From Streptomyces sp. CC208A (lineage in GTDB: Bacteria > Actinomycetota > Actinomycetes > Streptomycetales > Streptomycetaceae): DNA of 64,000 nt. The DNA lies in the NCBI RefSeq assembly GCF_030010625.1, contig NZ_JASCXN010000017.1, forward strand, positions 80,973 through 144,972, given 5' to 3'. Below the pieces are notes generated by a model. The model was not told the origin of the DNA. It saw only the letters and a list, made by a program, of their open reading frames with translations, and made no database searches. Positions 43,603 to 52,037 of the stretch are shown here, one piece after another; positions within the stretch are counted from its first letter, which is position 1, and every line of letters begins with the position of its first letter. A program made the translations under genes and the position numbers.

Positions 43603-44846
43603 CCTGTTCCCCGGGCGCGGTGCCGGAGGTTGACCGCCGCCGCCCTGGCCACGGCCCTCGGGGCGAGGAAGCCGAGGGGACTGATCAGGCGGGAGGCGAA
43701 GAGGTGCATGTGGCGGGCGGTGGCGGCGTCGCGGGCCGCCGCCGAGAACATGAGGCGCTCCAGGGGGTTGAAGGGGCGGCTCTTCGCGAAGTCGACGGCC
43801 AGCCGCTGGTGGGGGCGGAGCCTGCGGCGGTGGGTACGGCCGTAGGCGGCGAGGGAGCGGTCGAGGTCCCCGTGGCCGGTCACGGCGGGGGCGACCGCCT
43901 CGGCCAGCCAGTGCGCGCTCTGGAGGGCCCAGCCGCAGCCGACGCCCCACAGGGGGTCGCCGGCGAGGGCGGCGTCGCCGACGAGGGCGAGGCCCGGGGC
44001 GGTCGGTTCGCGGGTGATCAGGGGGTGGTCGACGGTTCCGACGATCTTCGAGACGCGTTCGGCGGAGTCGACGGGGGGAGCGTCGGGCAGGGCGCGGACG
44101 AAGGAGAGGAAGCTGCCCTCCAGGTCCTTCCTGAAGGCGGGGAGGTGCTTCTTGTCGGGGAGGACCGCGAGGAGGGTGAGGCCGCCGTCGTTGGGGAAGG
44201 AGTACGCCATGTCCGGTTCGAGGAACCAGGTCTGGCCGATCCCGCCGGGCAGCGGCAGGTCGCGGAAGTAGGCGAGGTAGCCGAAGCGCCGGTTCTCGTA
44301 CCGCCGGGTGGGCACACCGGCGAGCTTCGCGACGGTCGAGTCCTTGCCGTCGGCGCCGACGACCAGCCGGGCCCGCAGCTCCCGTTCGCCGTCGGGCGTC
44401 GCGGCGCGCGCCCCGGCCGTCCGCCCGGCCTCCTGGAGCAGCCCGGTCACCCTGTGGCCGAGGAGCAGGTCGACGCCGTCGGTCCGGGCCGCGAGGGACC
44501 TGATGAGCGGGTCGAGGATGGCGCGCCGGACGTTGTACGCGTACGGGAGTTCGGGCCCGCCCGGCGCGGCCTTCGGCTCGACCCAGCCCCAACGGGTGTA
44601 CCAGCGCGCCTCGTTGCGGACGGCTCCGGCCTTCTCCAGGTCCGGTACGAGGCCGAGCTCGTCGAGCACCGGGTAGGCGCAGGCGGTGAGGGCGTGGGTG
44701 CACAGCACCTTGTACGCCTCGGGGTCCGAGCGGCGTTCCAGCAGGGCCACGCGGGCACCGCGGCGCGCGAGCAGGACCGCCGCCGCGCAGCCGGCGAGGC
44801 TGCCGCCGCTGATGACGACGTCGTAGGCGCTCTCGGGCTTGGTCAT
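43590..44846 (-). CDS. Geranylgeranyl-reductase-like FAD oxidoreductase
   Basis: This 418-aa flavoprotein starts YDVVISGGSLAGCAAAVLLARRGARVALLERRSDPEAYK (Rossmann GxGxxG-like, residues 8-45). It has VVGADGKDSTVAKLAGVPT and the second FAD motif LALVGDAALAGDPLWGVGCGWALQSA. The pattern fits geranylgeranyl-reductase or halogenase/monooxygenase relatives. ATG 44846 was chosen because the protein begins one strand before the FAD motif and AAGGGGGC precedes it. Next to a polyprenol-dependent mannosyltransferase it could saturate a polyprenyl carrier; this is inference. Confidence 0.82.
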   Translation of the reverse strand: MTKPESAYDVVISGGSLAGCAAAVLLARRGARVALLERRSDPEAYKVLCTHALTACAYPVLDELGLVPDLEKAGAVRNEARWYTRWGWVEPKAAPGGPELPYAYNVRRAILDPLIRSLAARTDGVDLLLGHRVTGLLQEAGRTAGARAATPDGERELRARLVVGADGKDSTVAKLAGVPTRRYENRRFGYLAYFRDLPLPGGIGQTWFLEPDMAYSFPNDGGLTLLAVLPDKKHLPAFRKDLEGSFLSFVRALPDAPPVDSAERVSKIVGTVDHPLITREPTAPGLALVGDAALAGDPLWGVGCGWALQSAHWLAEAVAPAVTGHGDLDRSLAAYGRTHRRRLRPHQRLAVDFAKSRPFNPLERLMFSAAARDAATARHMHLFASRLISPLGFLAPRAVARAAAVNLRHRARGTGQAR

Positions 44847-45013
44847 GCGCTGATCGCCCCCTTCGGGGTGGGGTGGCCGTCCGTGGGAGTGGTTCCGTGG
44901 GAGTGGTGCAGCCGCCACTCCTCTCAGGGGCACGACTCCCCCGTCAAGAAGATCGGCGAAAGTTCGCCGAAGAAGCACAAGCGGACGGGAGTCGCCGCGC
45001 GAGGGCGCCGCCG

Positions 45014-45796
45014 TCAGCGGTGGAGCAGCGCCGCGTACAGGTCCGCCTGGTGGTCGAGGCGGGACAGGTCACGGCCGGTCAGCGCCTCGATCTTCTCGAC
45101 GCGGTAGCGGACGGTGTTGACGTGGACGCGCAGGGCCTCGGCGGTCCGCGCCCAGGAGCAGTCGTGCGCCAGGAAGGCCCGCAGGGTCTCCAGGAGCGTC
45201 GCGCCCGAACTCCGCCCGGCGGCGCCCAGGAGCGGGCCCAGGACCGTCGCGCGGTACACCTCCCGTACGTCGGCGGGGACGCCGGCCAGCAGCATCCCGA
45301 GCCCGTCGAGGTCGCCGAGGCCCGCCACCCGGGGCTGCCCGGGGCTCACCGTCCGGGCCGCCGCCAGGGCGTGCCGGGCCTGCGCGAGGGCGCCGCCAAG
45401 CCGCTCCGGGTCGTCGACGGGGCAGCTCACACCGGCGTGCGGGACGGCGTGGGACCGCGGCGGCGGCCAGACCTCGCCGAGCCGGGCCCGTACGTCGTAC
45501 CCGGCGTCCGCCGCGCGGGCCACGACCGCCGTCGCCTCGCCGCCGGGCCCCTCGGCGACGGCGCGGGCCGCGCCCGGCAGGTGGTCCAGCGCCTCGGCGA
45601 GGACGGCGGCCGCCTCCCCCGGCTCCCCGCTCTGCCCCAGGGACGCGACGACGACCGTGTACGTCGCCGCCTCCGCGAGCCCGCAGGAGGCGAGGGCGCT
45701 CCGCAGCCGGGCGGCGTCGGCGACGGGCGCGTCCAGGGCCGCCGCGAGCTCCCCGGCCTCGGCCGCGCGCGCCGGGAGGAGGTGGTCGACAGGCAT
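45014..45796 (-). CDS. PucR/CdaR-type regulator, short form
   Basis: The 260-aa product ends with the PucR C-terminal helix-turn-helix LLETLRAFLAHDCSWARTAEALRVHVNTVRYRVEKIEALTGRDLSRLDHQADLYAALLH. The preceding ~190 residues include a GGDEF-like/CdaR middle segment (VGALAQARHALAAART). The GAF/PucR N-terminal domain of ~500-aa members is absent. ATG 45796 has AAGGAG 6 nt upstream. It is divergent from the molybdate genes with 230 bp between, so it may regulate them. Purine-responsive PucR proteins are an alternative reading given region 1. Confidence 0.82.
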   Translation of the reverse strand: MPVDHLLPARAAEAGELAAALDAPVADAARLRSALASCGLAEAATYTVVVASLGQSGEPGEAAAVLAEALDHLPGAARAVAEGPGGEATAVVARAADAGYDVRARLGEVWPPPRSHAVPHAGVSCPVDDPERLGGALAQARHALAAARTVSPGQPRVAGLGDLDGLGMLLAGVPADVREVYRATVLGPLLGAAGRSSGATLLETLRAFLAHDCSWARTAEALRVHVNTVRYRVEKIEALTGRDLSRLDHQADLYAALLHR

Positions 45797-45990
45797 ACGG
45801 GGCTCCTTGCGCGGTCGGCGCGTCACGGGAAGGGGTCCGCCCTCGCATCCACGAGGGGCGTGCGGGTCGGAACATCGTAGATGCCCCTCAGGACCGGCCG
45901 GACGGCTCGCTGCGCACCCCCTGCGGCGAGCCGCTCTCGTCAGTTCCTCCGAGCGCCCTCTCGCCCGCCATGGAGATACCCACCATCTTG

Positions 45991-46020
45991 TTGCAGATGC
46001 CAGGAGAACAGACCTACCGT
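45991..46020 (+). promoter_or_regulatory. Leaderless promoter of the Mop gene
   Basis: TTGCAG (45991-45996) and TACCGT (46015-46020) are 18 bp apart. The ATG is 7 nt beyond the -10 and no ribosome site precedes it, so transcription should begin at the A of ATG. Confidence 0.65.
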
Positions 46021-46027
46021 GGCGCAC

Positions 46028-46420
46028 ATGCAGTCCTACACCATCGGACAGGCCGCACGGCTGCTGGGCGTCAGCCCCGACACCGCGCGGCGCTGGGCGG
46101 ACGCAGGCCGGATCGCGACCCACCGCGACGAGACCGGGCGCCGTGTGATCGAGGGGAAGTCGCTCGCCGCGTTCTGCGTGGAGCTCGCGCAGAGCGAGGC
46201 CGAGGAGGACGCCCCGTACACCTCGGCCCGCAACGCGTTCCCGGGGATCATCACCGCGATCAAGCTCGGTGACGTCGCCGCCCAGGTCACCATCCAGGCA
46301 GGCCCGCACCGCCTGGTCTCCCTGCTGACCCGGGAGGCCGTGGAGGAGCTGGGACTGGAAGTCGGCATGCGGGCCACCGCCCGCGTGAAGTCGACCAGCG
46401 TGCACATCGACCGCACCTGA
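46028..46420 (+). CDS. MerR-HTH plus Mop (molybdate-binding) regulator
   Basis: This 130-aa protein joins an excisionase/MerR-like HTH (YTIGQAARLLGVSPDTARRWADAGRIATHRDETGRRVIEG, residues 4-43) to one Mop/TOBE domain. The Mop part is ARNAFPGIITAIKLGDVAAQVTIQAGPHRLVSLLTREAVEELGLEVGMRATARVKSTSVHI (about 67-128). Mop domains oligomerise and bind molybdate, so it can both sense molybdate and bind DNA. It precedes modA by 41 bp, and probably controls or buffers the transport system. Confidence 0.92.
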   Translation: MQSYTIGQAARLLGVSPDTARRWADAGRIATHRDETGRRVIEGKSLAAFCVELAQSEAEEDAPYTSARNAFPGIITAIKLGDVAAQVTIQAGPHRLVSLLTREAVEELGLEVGMRATARVKSTSVHIDRT

Positions 46421-46461
46421 GCCCGCACACGTCTTCCGTCCCTCCCCGAGGAGTCCGCCCC

Positions 46462-47250
46462 ATGCCCACCTGCATCCCCGCCGGGCGCCGTACCGCCGGT
46501 GCCGTGCTCGCCGCCGCCCTGCTCGTGCCGCTCGCGGCCTGTTCGAGCGGCGGGGGGAAGGCCGGAGCGTCCGGCTCCCCGTCGACGACGAAGCTGACCG
46601 TGCTCGCCGCCGCCTCCCTCACCGACGTCTTCAGGACGGCGGGAGCCGCGTACGAGCGGTCCCACCCGGGCACGAAGCTCACGTTCTCCTTCGCCGGTTC
46701 GCAGGAGCTCGTCGCCCAGGTCTCCCAGGGAGCGCCCGCCGACGTCCTGGTCACCGCCGACACCACGAGCATGGACAAGGTGAGGGCCGAGACGAGCACG
46801 CCGACGGTCGTCGCGAAGAACCGCCTCGTGATCGCCACCGCCGAGGGCAACCCGCACAAGGTCGACGAACTGAAGGACCTCGCCGACCCCGGCCTCAAGG
46901 TCGTCCTCGCGGCCCCCGAGGTCCCTGCCGGCAAGTACAGCCGGCAGATCCTCGACGCTCAGGGGATCACCGTGCGGCCGGTCTCCGAGGAGCCCAGCGT
47001 GCGCGCCGTGCTCAGCAAGGTCGAGCTGGGCGAGGCCGACGCCGGTCTCGTCTACCGGACGGACGCCGAGAGCGCGAAGGACGAGGTGGACGCCGTCGAG
47101 ATCCCCGATGCCCAGAACGCCGTCGCCCAGTACCCCGCCGCCACGCTGAAGGACTCGGAGAACGCCGGGGCCGCCACCGCCTTCGTCGCCTGGCTCTCCT
47201 CGCCCGAGGGGCAGAAGTTCCTCCAGGACGCCGGTTTCCAGAAGCCGTAG
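46462..47250 (+). CDS. modA: Molybdate ABC transporter substrate-binding lipoprotein
   Basis: This 262-aa lipoprotein has the lipobox VPLAAC (Cys27) after a basic/hydrophobic signal. The ModA core starts TVLAAASLTDVFRTAGAAYERSHPGTKLTFSFAGSQELVAQVSQGAPADVLVTADTTSMD, where Ser and the A-S-L/G-S-Q loops bind the oxyanion. It continues with KNRLVIAT, VPAGKYSRQIL and GLVYRTDAES. GAGGAG is 8 nt before ATG. modBC follows after 19 bp. Confidence 0.96.
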   Translation: MPTCIPAGRRTAGAVLAAALLVPLAACSSGGGKAGASGSPSTTKLTVLAAASLTDVFRTAGAAYERSHPGTKLTFSFAGSQELVAQVSQGAPADVLVTADTTSMDKVRAETSTPTVVAKNRLVIATAEGNPHKVDELKDLADPGLKVVLAAPEVPAGKYSRQILDAQGITVRPVSEEPSVRAVLSKVELGEADAGLVYRTDAESAKDEVDAVEIPDAQNAVAQYPAATLKDSENAGAATAFVAWLSSPEGQKFLQDAGFQKP

Positions 47251-47269
47251 GGAGAGTGAGGAGGGAGTG

Positions 47270-49177
47270 ATGAGACGAGCAGGCGCCCGGCCGCCCCTCG
47301 TGCTGGCGCTGCCCGCGCTGCTCGGGGTGGCCTTCCTCGCCCTCCCCCTGATCGGGATCCTCGTCCGGACCGAGTGGGGCGGGTTCGTCGGCCATCTGAC
47401 GTCGCCGGGCACCGTCGAGGCACTGCGGCTTTCGCTGGTGGTGTCCTTCTGGGCTCTGGGGCTCTCGCTGCTGCTCGGCGTGCCGCTGGCCTGGCTGCTC
47501 GCCCGGGTGCCGTTCCCCGGCAAGGCGTTCGTCCGCTCGCTCGTGCTGCTGCCGATGGTCCTGCCGCCGACCGTCGGCGGGGTCGCCCTGCTCCTCGCCT
47601 TCGGGCGGCGCGGGCTCCTCGGCCCCTGGTTGCAGGACACCTTCGGCGTCACGCTGCCGTTCCACACCTCCGGCGCCGTCCTCGCCGCGACCTTCGTCTC
47701 CATGCCCTTCCTGGTCATCAGCCTGGAGGGGGCGCTCGGCGGGCTGCGCCCCCGGTACGAGGAGACGGCGGCCTCCCTCGGCGCCTCGCCGGTGCGGGTC
47801 TTCTTCACCGTCACCCTGCCGATGGTCGCGCCGGGTCTCGTCGCGGGCGCGGCCCTCACCTGGGCGCGGGCCCTCGGCGAGTTCGGCGCCACCATCACCT
47901 TCGCGGGCAATCTGCCCGGCACCACCCAGACCCTGCCGCTCCGGGTCTATCTGCTCCTCCAGGACGAGCCCGAGGCCGCCACCTCCGTCTCGCTGCTGCT
48001 CCTCGCCATCGCCATGGGCGTGCTCATCGCCCTGCGGGGGCGGTGGACGGGCGCGCCGGCCGGCCGGAAGCGGCGCGCCGCGCCCGTGGAGGAGCCGGCG
48101 CCCGACGTCGCCGCGCCCGCCGTTCCCACTCCGGACGGCGGCCGCTGGGGGCTACGCGCCGAGGTCACTGGCTTCACCCGTCTCGCCCTCGACGCCGGGC
48201 CCGGCACCACCGTCGCCGTCGTGGGGCCGAACGGCGCGGGCAAGACCACCCTCCTCCGCGCCCTCCTCGGTCTCACCCCCCGGGCGCACGCGGAGCTCTC
48301 CCTCGGCTCCACCGACGTCACGGCCCTCCCCCCGCACCGCCGCCGGGTCGCCTGGGTCCCGCAGGACGGCGCCCTCTTCCCGCACCTCACCGCTCTCGCC
48401 AACACCGCCTACGGGCTCCGCGCCCAGGGCGTGCCGCGCGCCGAGGCCCGCCGCGAGGCGCGGGGCTGGCTCGACCGCCTCGGCGTCGGACACCTCGCCC
48501 ACCGGCGGCCGGCCCAGCTGTCCGGCGGGCAGGCCCAGCGGGTGGCGCTCGCCCGGGCGCTCGCCGCCCGCCCCCGGCTCCTCCTCCTCGACGAGCCGCT
48601 CGCCGCCCTCGACCAGACCACCCGGGCCCACGTCCGGCACACGCTCCGCACCCATCTGGCCGGTTTCGGAGGGGTGTGCCTGATCGTCACCCACGACCCC
48701 GTCGAGGCCGTCTCCCTCGCCGACCGCGTCCTCGTCCTCCAGGACGGCCGCGCGCTTCAGTACGACTCCCCCGCCGAGGTCACCCGCCACCCGCGCTCCC
48801 CGTGGGTGGCCCGCATGCTGGGCCGCAACGCCTGGTCGGGCACCGCCACCGCCGAGGGTCTCGCCCTCGACGGCGGCGGTGCCCTCGTCGCGGCCGAACC
48901 GCCGCCGCCCGGCACCCCCGCTCTCGCGATCGTCGCGCCCGAGGCGGTCTCCGTGCACCGCGAGAGGCCCGCCGGCAGCCCCCGTAACGTCTGGCCCGGG
49001 ACCGTACGCGAGATCACCGGCGGCGGCAGTCGCCTCCGTGTCCTCGTCACCTCCTCCGAGGCGCCCGATCTCGTCGCCGAGATCACACCGCAGGCGGCCG
49101 CCGAACTCGGCCTCGCCGACGGCGTGTCCGTCTGGACCAGCGTGAAGGCGACGGAGGCGACGGTCGTCCCCCTCTGA
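47270..49177 (+). CDS. Fused molybdate ABC permease-ATPase (ModB-ModC)
   Basis: The 635-aa single chain carries both remaining transporter parts. Residues 1-260 are a ModB-type permease with the EAA-like loop LEGALGGLRPRYEETAASLGASPVRVFFTVTLPM. After a Pro/Arg linker, residues ~290-500 form an ATPase with Walker A VGPNGAGKTTLL, signature LSGGQAQRVALARAL and Walker B LLLLDEPLAALD, then the H-loop VTHDP. The last ~130 residues are a MOBE/TOBE oxyanion-binding domain. ATG 47270 lies behind GAGGAGGG. The fusion fixes 1:1 stoichiometry and is known in actinobacteria. Confidence 0.93.
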   Translation: MRRAGARPPLVLALPALLGVAFLALPLIGILVRTEWGGFVGHLTSPGTVEALRLSLVVSFWALGLSLLLGVPLAWLLARVPFPGKAFVRSLVLLPMVLPPTVGGVALLLAFGRRGLLGPWLQDTFGVTLPFHTSGAVLAATFVSMPFLVISLEGALGGLRPRYEETAASLGASPVRVFFTVTLPMVAPGLVAGAALTWARALGEFGATITFAGNLPGTTQTLPLRVYLLLQDEPEAATSVSLLLLAIAMGVLIALRGRWTGAPAGRKRRAAPVEEPAPDVAAPAVPTPDGGRWGLRAEVTGFTRLALDAGPGTTVAVVGPNGAGKTTLLRALLGLTPRAHAELSLGSTDVTALPPHRRRVAWVPQDGALFPHLTALANTAYGLRAQGVPRAEARREARGWLDRLGVGHLAHRRPAQLSGGQAQRVALARALAARPRLLLLDEPLAALDQTTRAHVRHTLRTHLAGFGGVCLIVTHDPVEAVSLADRVLVLQDGRALQYDSPAEVTRHPRSPWVARMLGRNAWSGTATAEGLALDGGGALVAAEPPPPGTPALAIVAPEAVSVHRERPAGSPRNVWPGTVREITGGGSRLRVLVTSSEAPDLVAEITPQAAAELGLADGVSVWTSVKATEATVVPL

Positions 49178-49199
49178 GGCCCCTGGGGCCGGGGTTCCG

Positions 49200-49254
49200 T
49201 CAGCCGACCGTCCACTGCTGGTTGGCACCGCCATGGCAGGTCCACTGGTTGACT
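49200..49254 (-). pseudogene. 3' end of a ricin-type lectin gene
   Basis: Read on the minus strand the 18 codons encode VNQWTCHGGANQQWTVG and a TGA. This is the last QxW repeat of a ricin-B beta-trefoil. The sequence begins immediately at the edge of the TnpB element. It is a remnant cut off from its gene. Confidence 0.65.
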
Positions 49255-49256
49255 TC

Positions 49257-49283
49257 CTCCCCCCTCAACGAATGAGGGGGGAG
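49257..49283 (-). ncRNA. Right-end hairpin, likely 3' scaffold of an omega RNA
   Basis: Perfect 11-bp arms around ACGAA lie at the very 3' end of tnpB. In IS605 elements the TnpB guide RNA covers the tnpB 3' end and the right end, and takes its guide from flanking DNA. Here the guide would read from GTCAACCAGTGG onward into the lectin remnant. Expression is not shown. Confidence 0.55.
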
Positions 49284-49285
49284 TC

Positions 49286-50491
49286 CTACGGCTCGCGCCG
49301 TGGGGTTTTCTGCTTCGTCGCCGACCGCCCGCCCGGAGTTCTCCGTTGGGGTCTTACACCGGCTCCACAGACCGACACCGCCGGCCCGGCGGCCAGAAGG
49401 TTACGCGCCGCGTTCACGTCCCGGTCGTGGGTCGTGCCGCAACTGACGCACGTCCAGGTGCGGACGCTGAGCGGCATCTTCTCCTGAAGGGTGCCGCAGT
49501 GGGAGCACAGCCTGGAGGAGGGGAAGAAGCGGTCGACCGCGATCACTTCCCGCCCGTACCAGGCGGCCTTGTACTCCAGCAGAGAGCGGAACTCGCTCCA
49601 GCTCGCGTCCGAGATGGCCCGGGCGAGCGTGTGGTTCTTGACCATGTTGCGCACGGTCAGGTCCTCGATCACGATCGTTTGGTTCTCACGAACGAGCCGA
49701 GTGGTCAGCTTGTGCAGGCCGTCGCGCCTGCGGTCGGTGATCCGGGCATGGATCCTCGCGACCTTGCGCCGGGCCTTGGCCCGGTTGGCGCCGTCCCCCT
49801 TGGCCTTGCGGGCGAGGTGCCGCTGGGCCTTGGCCAGACGCCCCCGGTCGCGGCGCTCGTGCCGGGGGTTGGCGACCTTCTCACCCGTGGAGAGGGTGAG
49901 CAGGTGGTCCAGGCCGACGTCCACCCCGACCGCCGCGTCCGTGACGGGCAGCGGCCTGACCGTCGGGTCGTCACACAGCATCGAGACGAACCAGCGTCCG
50001 GCCGCGTCCTGCGAGACGGTCACGATGGACGGCGACGCCCCCTCCGGGAGCGGACGCGACCACACGATGTCCAGCGGGTCCGCCATCTTCGCCAGCGTCA
50101 GCCTGCCGTCGCGGAAGCGGAACCCGCTGGTGGTGTACTCGGCGGACTTCCGCGACTTCTTCTTCGACTTGAACCGCGGGTACTTCGCCCGCTTGCCGAA
50201 GAAGCTCGTGAACGCGCTCTGCAGGTGCCGAAGGCACTGCTGGAGCGGAACCGACGACACCTCGTTGAGGAACGCCAGTTCCTCGGTCTTCTTCCACTCC
50301 GTCAGCATCGCCGACGTGGCGTTGTAGTTCACCCGCTCCTGCCGCGCCCACGCCTCCGTACGGGCCGCGAGCGCCAGGTTGTAGACCTTGCGCACACAGC
50401 CGAACGTGCGCGACAGCTCCGCTGCCTGCTCGTCCGTGGGACAGAAGCGGTACCTGAACGCCCGCCTCACATGCGCCGTGGTCATTCTCAC
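49286..50491 (-). CDS. tnpB: TnpB RNA-guided nuclease (IS605 OrfB)
   Basis: The 401-aa protein appears intact. It has the N-terminal OrfB helix-turn-helix (FRYRFCPTDEQAAELSRTFGCVRKVYNLAL), the beta-barrel, and a RuvC core with Asp191 in GVDVGLDHLLTLS, Glu276 in VIEDLTVRNM and Asp358 in DRDVNAARN. The zinc finger is CSHCG...CVSCG (Cys329, 332, 348, 351). All catalytic residues are present. GTG 50491 or ATG 50485 can start it; no clear ribosome site is seen. The right-end hairpin follows its stop codon at once. Confidence 0.93.
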   Translation of the reverse strand: MRMTTAHVRRAFRYRFCPTDEQAAELSRTFGCVRKVYNLALAARTEAWARQERVNYNATSAMLTEWKKTEELAFLNEVSSVPLQQCLRHLQSAFTSFFGKRAKYPRFKSKKKSRKSAEYTTSGFRFRDGRLTLAKMADPLDIVWSRPLPEGASPSIVTVSQDAAGRWFVSMLCDDPTVRPLPVTDAAVGVDVGLDHLLTLSTGEKVANPRHERRDRGRLAKAQRHLARKAKGDGANRAKARRKVARIHARITDRRRDGLHKLTTRLVRENQTIVIEDLTVRNMVKNHTLARAISDASWSEFRSLLEYKAAWYGREVIAVDRFFPSSRLCSHCGTLQEKMPLSVRTWTCVSCGTTHDRDVNAARNLLAAGPAVSVCGAGVRPQRRTPGGRSATKQKTPRREP

Positions 50492-50749
50492 GAACTAGTG
50501 GAACTGTGGCTTACCACCAAACCTGCGGGTCAGAGCAGCGCGAGCCGCCCCGGCGGCAGATCGCAGCCCGTTGTCCTGCTCCGCAGGAGCCTGTCCCTCC
50601 CCATGAGCAGGAGACACCCCCACTCCGGCCGGAAGCCCGGCGTCTCCTCGGAGATGCCCAATACCCCGGGCACCCACAGCGGTGGAGTCGCTCTCAGCCT
50701 CGGCGCATTTGCCGGAGGAGCGGTTCCACAGCCCGCAACCGCCGTCGGT

Positions 50750-50900
50750 CCGGCGGGTGTGGACCACTTCTGATCGGCGCCGTCGTTCGGCGACCAGGTG
50801 ACGAGCCGGATCCCGTCGGTCATGGAGCTGTCGGGGCCGTCGAGGGACCGGTCGCTGGCGGTGAAGGTGCGAACCCCGCCGAGGACGGGCGACAGCACCG
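50750..50900 (-). pseudogene. Ricin-type lectin fragment
   Basis: In one minus frame FTASDRSLDGPDSSMTDGIRLVTWSPNDGADQKWS reads as a ricin-B repeat (C/S-L-D-x-x-x, W-x-x-N-x-x-x-x-Q-x-W). The sequence before and after does not continue the domain. Together with the QQW fragment on the other side of the TnpB element it marks a broken secreted lectin or glycosidase gene. The rest of 50501-51088 shows nothing coding. Confidence 0.5.
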
Positions 50901-51088
50901 GTATGTAGAGGTGAGCGGTGTTCCCGAGGGCAGTGGAGGCAGCGGCGCCCAGGAGGGCGCCGGGCAACAGCGACAGCGAGGGGACAGCGCGGGACGGCCC
51001 ATGGCCAGTCGGGGCAGCCGTCCGGGGGGCAGGTGACCAGCCGCAGGACACGGTGGCAGCGGCAGGTCAGCACACTTTCGTGTCTCCG

Positions 51089-52033
51089 CTACAGCGGGGT
51101 GGCGGCTCTGAGGACCGCGTAGAGCGTGACCGCCGAGTTCGCGGAGGCGAACGCCGAGGCGGCGGCTCCGGCCACCGCGCCCCGGAGGGCGAGGCCGACG
51201 GCGGTGCGGACCGGCGGCCAGCCGCGCGGGGCCGGGGGCGGCGGCGCGAGGAGGGCGGCCACCCGGCGCGGCACCGGCCCGGCGACGGCGAAGGCCGACA
51301 GGGTCGCGGGGCCCGCGCCGCCGGAGGCGAGGGCCGCCCGGCCGATGGCCCGCGCGACCACGCGCCGGTCCCCGACCCGTACCGCCGCCTCCTCGTCCGC
51401 CCACCGCTCGGCCGCGTACATGACGGCCGTACGCAGCGGGCGCAGGAACGGGTTGGCCGCCGCGGCCAGCCGCGCGACGAGCAGCAGCCGGTCATGACGG
51501 CCCGTCAAGTGGGCCCGCTCGTGGGCGAAGAGGGCGCGCCGCTCGGCGGGACCGAGCAGGGCGAGCATGCCGCGGCTGACCACGACCCGCCCCCGGGAGC
51601 GGCGGGCGGCGGCCGGGAGGGCGTACGCGTAGGGGGCCGGGTCCGGCAGGACCGCGACCGGGGTGTCCGGCAGCCCGGCGAGGGCGCGGGTGGCCCGTCG
51701 GCGGATCCTCCGGTGGCGCAGCAGCACCCGGCCGCAGACCGCGACGAGCACGAGCAGGGCGGGGATCGCCGCCCGGCCGGCGATCTCGTCGTACGGCAGG
51801 GCGGCCCGCACCTCCGGGTCCGACCAGGCGTCCGGCAGCGGGTTGCCGGGGAGTTGGGCGGTGCCGACGACCATCAGGAGGGCGAGGCAGAGCGTGCTGC
51901 ACACGGCGAGGAGGGCGGCGACGGCGGTGAGCAGCCGGGTCGCGGTACGCGGGTGGAGGTGGTGCTCGGCCAGGCGTGCGACGGGCCACGCGGTCAGCGG
52001 CAGGACCAGCGGCAGGAAGACGAAGACCCCCAC
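51089..52033 (-). CDS. M56-family membrane metalloprotease (BlaR1/MecR1-like)
   Basis: From GTG 52033, 4 bp after the BlaI stop, the 314-aa protein has three N-terminal helices. The zinc protease motif is FAHERAHLTGRHD (HExxH, His171-His175) with AAERWADEEA further on as likely third ligand. Two C-terminal helices follow. The penicillin-binding sensor domain of true BlaR1 is missing. In the family the protease inactivates the partner BlaI repressor. The signal is unknown. Confidence 0.9.
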   Translation of the reverse strand: MGVFVFLPLVLPLTAWPVARLAEHHLHPRTATRLLTAVAALLAVCSTLCLALLMVVGTAQLPGNPLPDAWSDPEVRAALPYDEIAGRAAIPALLVLVAVCGRVLLRHRRIRRRATRALAGLPDTPVAVLPDPAPYAYALPAAARRSRGRVVVSRGMLALLGPAERRALFAHERAHLTGRHDRLLLVARLAAAANPFLRPLRTAVMYAAERWADEEAAVRVGDRRVVARAIGRAALASGGAGPATLSAFAVAGPVPRRVAALLAPPPPAPRGWPPVRTAVGLALRGAVAGAAASAFASANSAVTLYAVLRAATPL

Positions 52034-52037
52034 GGCG

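Larger units (their letters stand above)
49255..50500 (-). mobile_element. IS200/IS605-type element with tnpB only
   Basis: The element comprises tnpB and, 2 bp beyond its stop, the right-end hairpin CTCCCCCCTCA/TGAGGGGGGAG. No TnpA (Y1 transposase) is present, so it could move only in trans. The right boundary is close to GGAAGTCAA on the minus strand. The left boundary is not clear to me; I place it just above the tnpB start. Confidence 0.7.
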
